From the NCBI GenBank assembly GCA_031655335.1, contig CP134226.1:3282001-3346000 (forward strand): DNA of 64,000 nucleotides. Reading direction: 5' to 3'. The DNA is from Thalassospiraceae bacterium LMO-SO8. Its GTDB lineage: Bacteria; Pseudomonadota; Alphaproteobacteria; Rhodospirillales; Casp-alpha2. Every line of letters begins with the position of its first letter. Position 1 is the first letter of the stretch. The position numbers were made by a program, and so were the translations under genes. The notes under the pieces are model-generated. The model worked only from the letters and a program-made list of their open reading frames with translations. It searched no databases and was not told the origin of the DNA. This document shows, one piece after another, positions 62,938 through 64,000 of the stretch.

Positions 62938-64000
<1,063 letters not shown>

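Overview
The window is a 64 kb piece of a GC-rich (roughly 65 percent) alphaproteobacterial chromosome, most likely from the Rhodospirillales or a close relative. The evidence is a MipZ division-site ATPase, an NDUFA12-type complex I accessory subunit, a class I PHA synthase with a phasin, an AdoCbl-dependent ribonucleotide reductase, ClpS-ClpA plus Aat, DUF2155 beside aat-accC-accB-aroQ, and the rplM-rpsI pair with argC nearby. No rRNA, CRISPR array, prophage, integrase or transposase was seen. The window cuts mipZ (left) and parE (right). Nearly all of it is dense, ordinary chromosomal coding sequence; long antisense reading frames are GC artefacts.

Layout, 1-24.5 kb: mipZ end; a VWA protein and a membrane-anchored J-domain protein; galU-ugd-phosphohexomutase (UDP-glucose/UDP-glucuronate and hexose-phosphate supply for surface polysaccharide); a SPOR-tailed D,D-carboxypeptidase; a phasin gene with a clear promoter and two CTGC-N3-GCAG boxes; clpS-clpA; a CaiB-type gene; a secreted protein built from a duplicated four-cysteine unit; a FemAB/GNAT-like protein; a less GC-rich two-gene island (lipoprotein plus YiiX-like cysteine hydrolase); a BtuF-like protein; a secreted hydrolase; a RidA protein; a receiver-metallo-beta-lactamase fusion; and nrdJ.

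Layout, 24.5-41 kb: ndufA12, two mlaD-type genes, DUF2155, a monoheme cytochrome c, a BLUF photoreceptor, a CPA2 antiporter, aat, accC, accB, aroQ, a fused thiS-thiG, a small secreted protein, a LapG-like peptidase, an RhlE-type helicase, a hydrolase/isochorismatase/gamma-carbonic anhydrase/meaB run, a TauE/SafE protein, and a PNPOx-like gene divergent from a MocR-type regulator.

Layout, 41-64 kb: phaC, an OmpA-type lipoprotein, then aminotransferase-hom-glpX-recJ as one tight run, tRNA-Glu(UUC), a PAS_5 protein, class I fbp, a REP-like palindromic element, a histidine-rich protein, a DHH phosphoesterase, a VOC protein, the ech-like/CoA-binding/metY operon divergent from a thioesterase across an ACGT palindrome, rplM-rpsI, several single genes, a MetX-like hydrolase, argC, a methyltransferase and parE.

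Functional threads: PHA storage (phaC, phasin, probable PhaR control), the bacterial N-degron pathway (Aat marks, ClpS delivers, ClpA unfolds), cobalamin use (nrdJ, BtuF-like protein, MeaB), direct-sulfhydrylation methionine synthesis (hom, MetX-like, MetY), and two unrelated fructose-bisphosphatases 3 kb apart. The least explained items are the duplicated four-cysteine protein, the lipoprotein/YiiX pair, the REC-MBL fusion with a terminator-like hairpin in its leader, and the ThiS-ThiG fusion that buries the ThiS diglycine. I found no large, clearly undescribed multi-gene system, and do not claim one.
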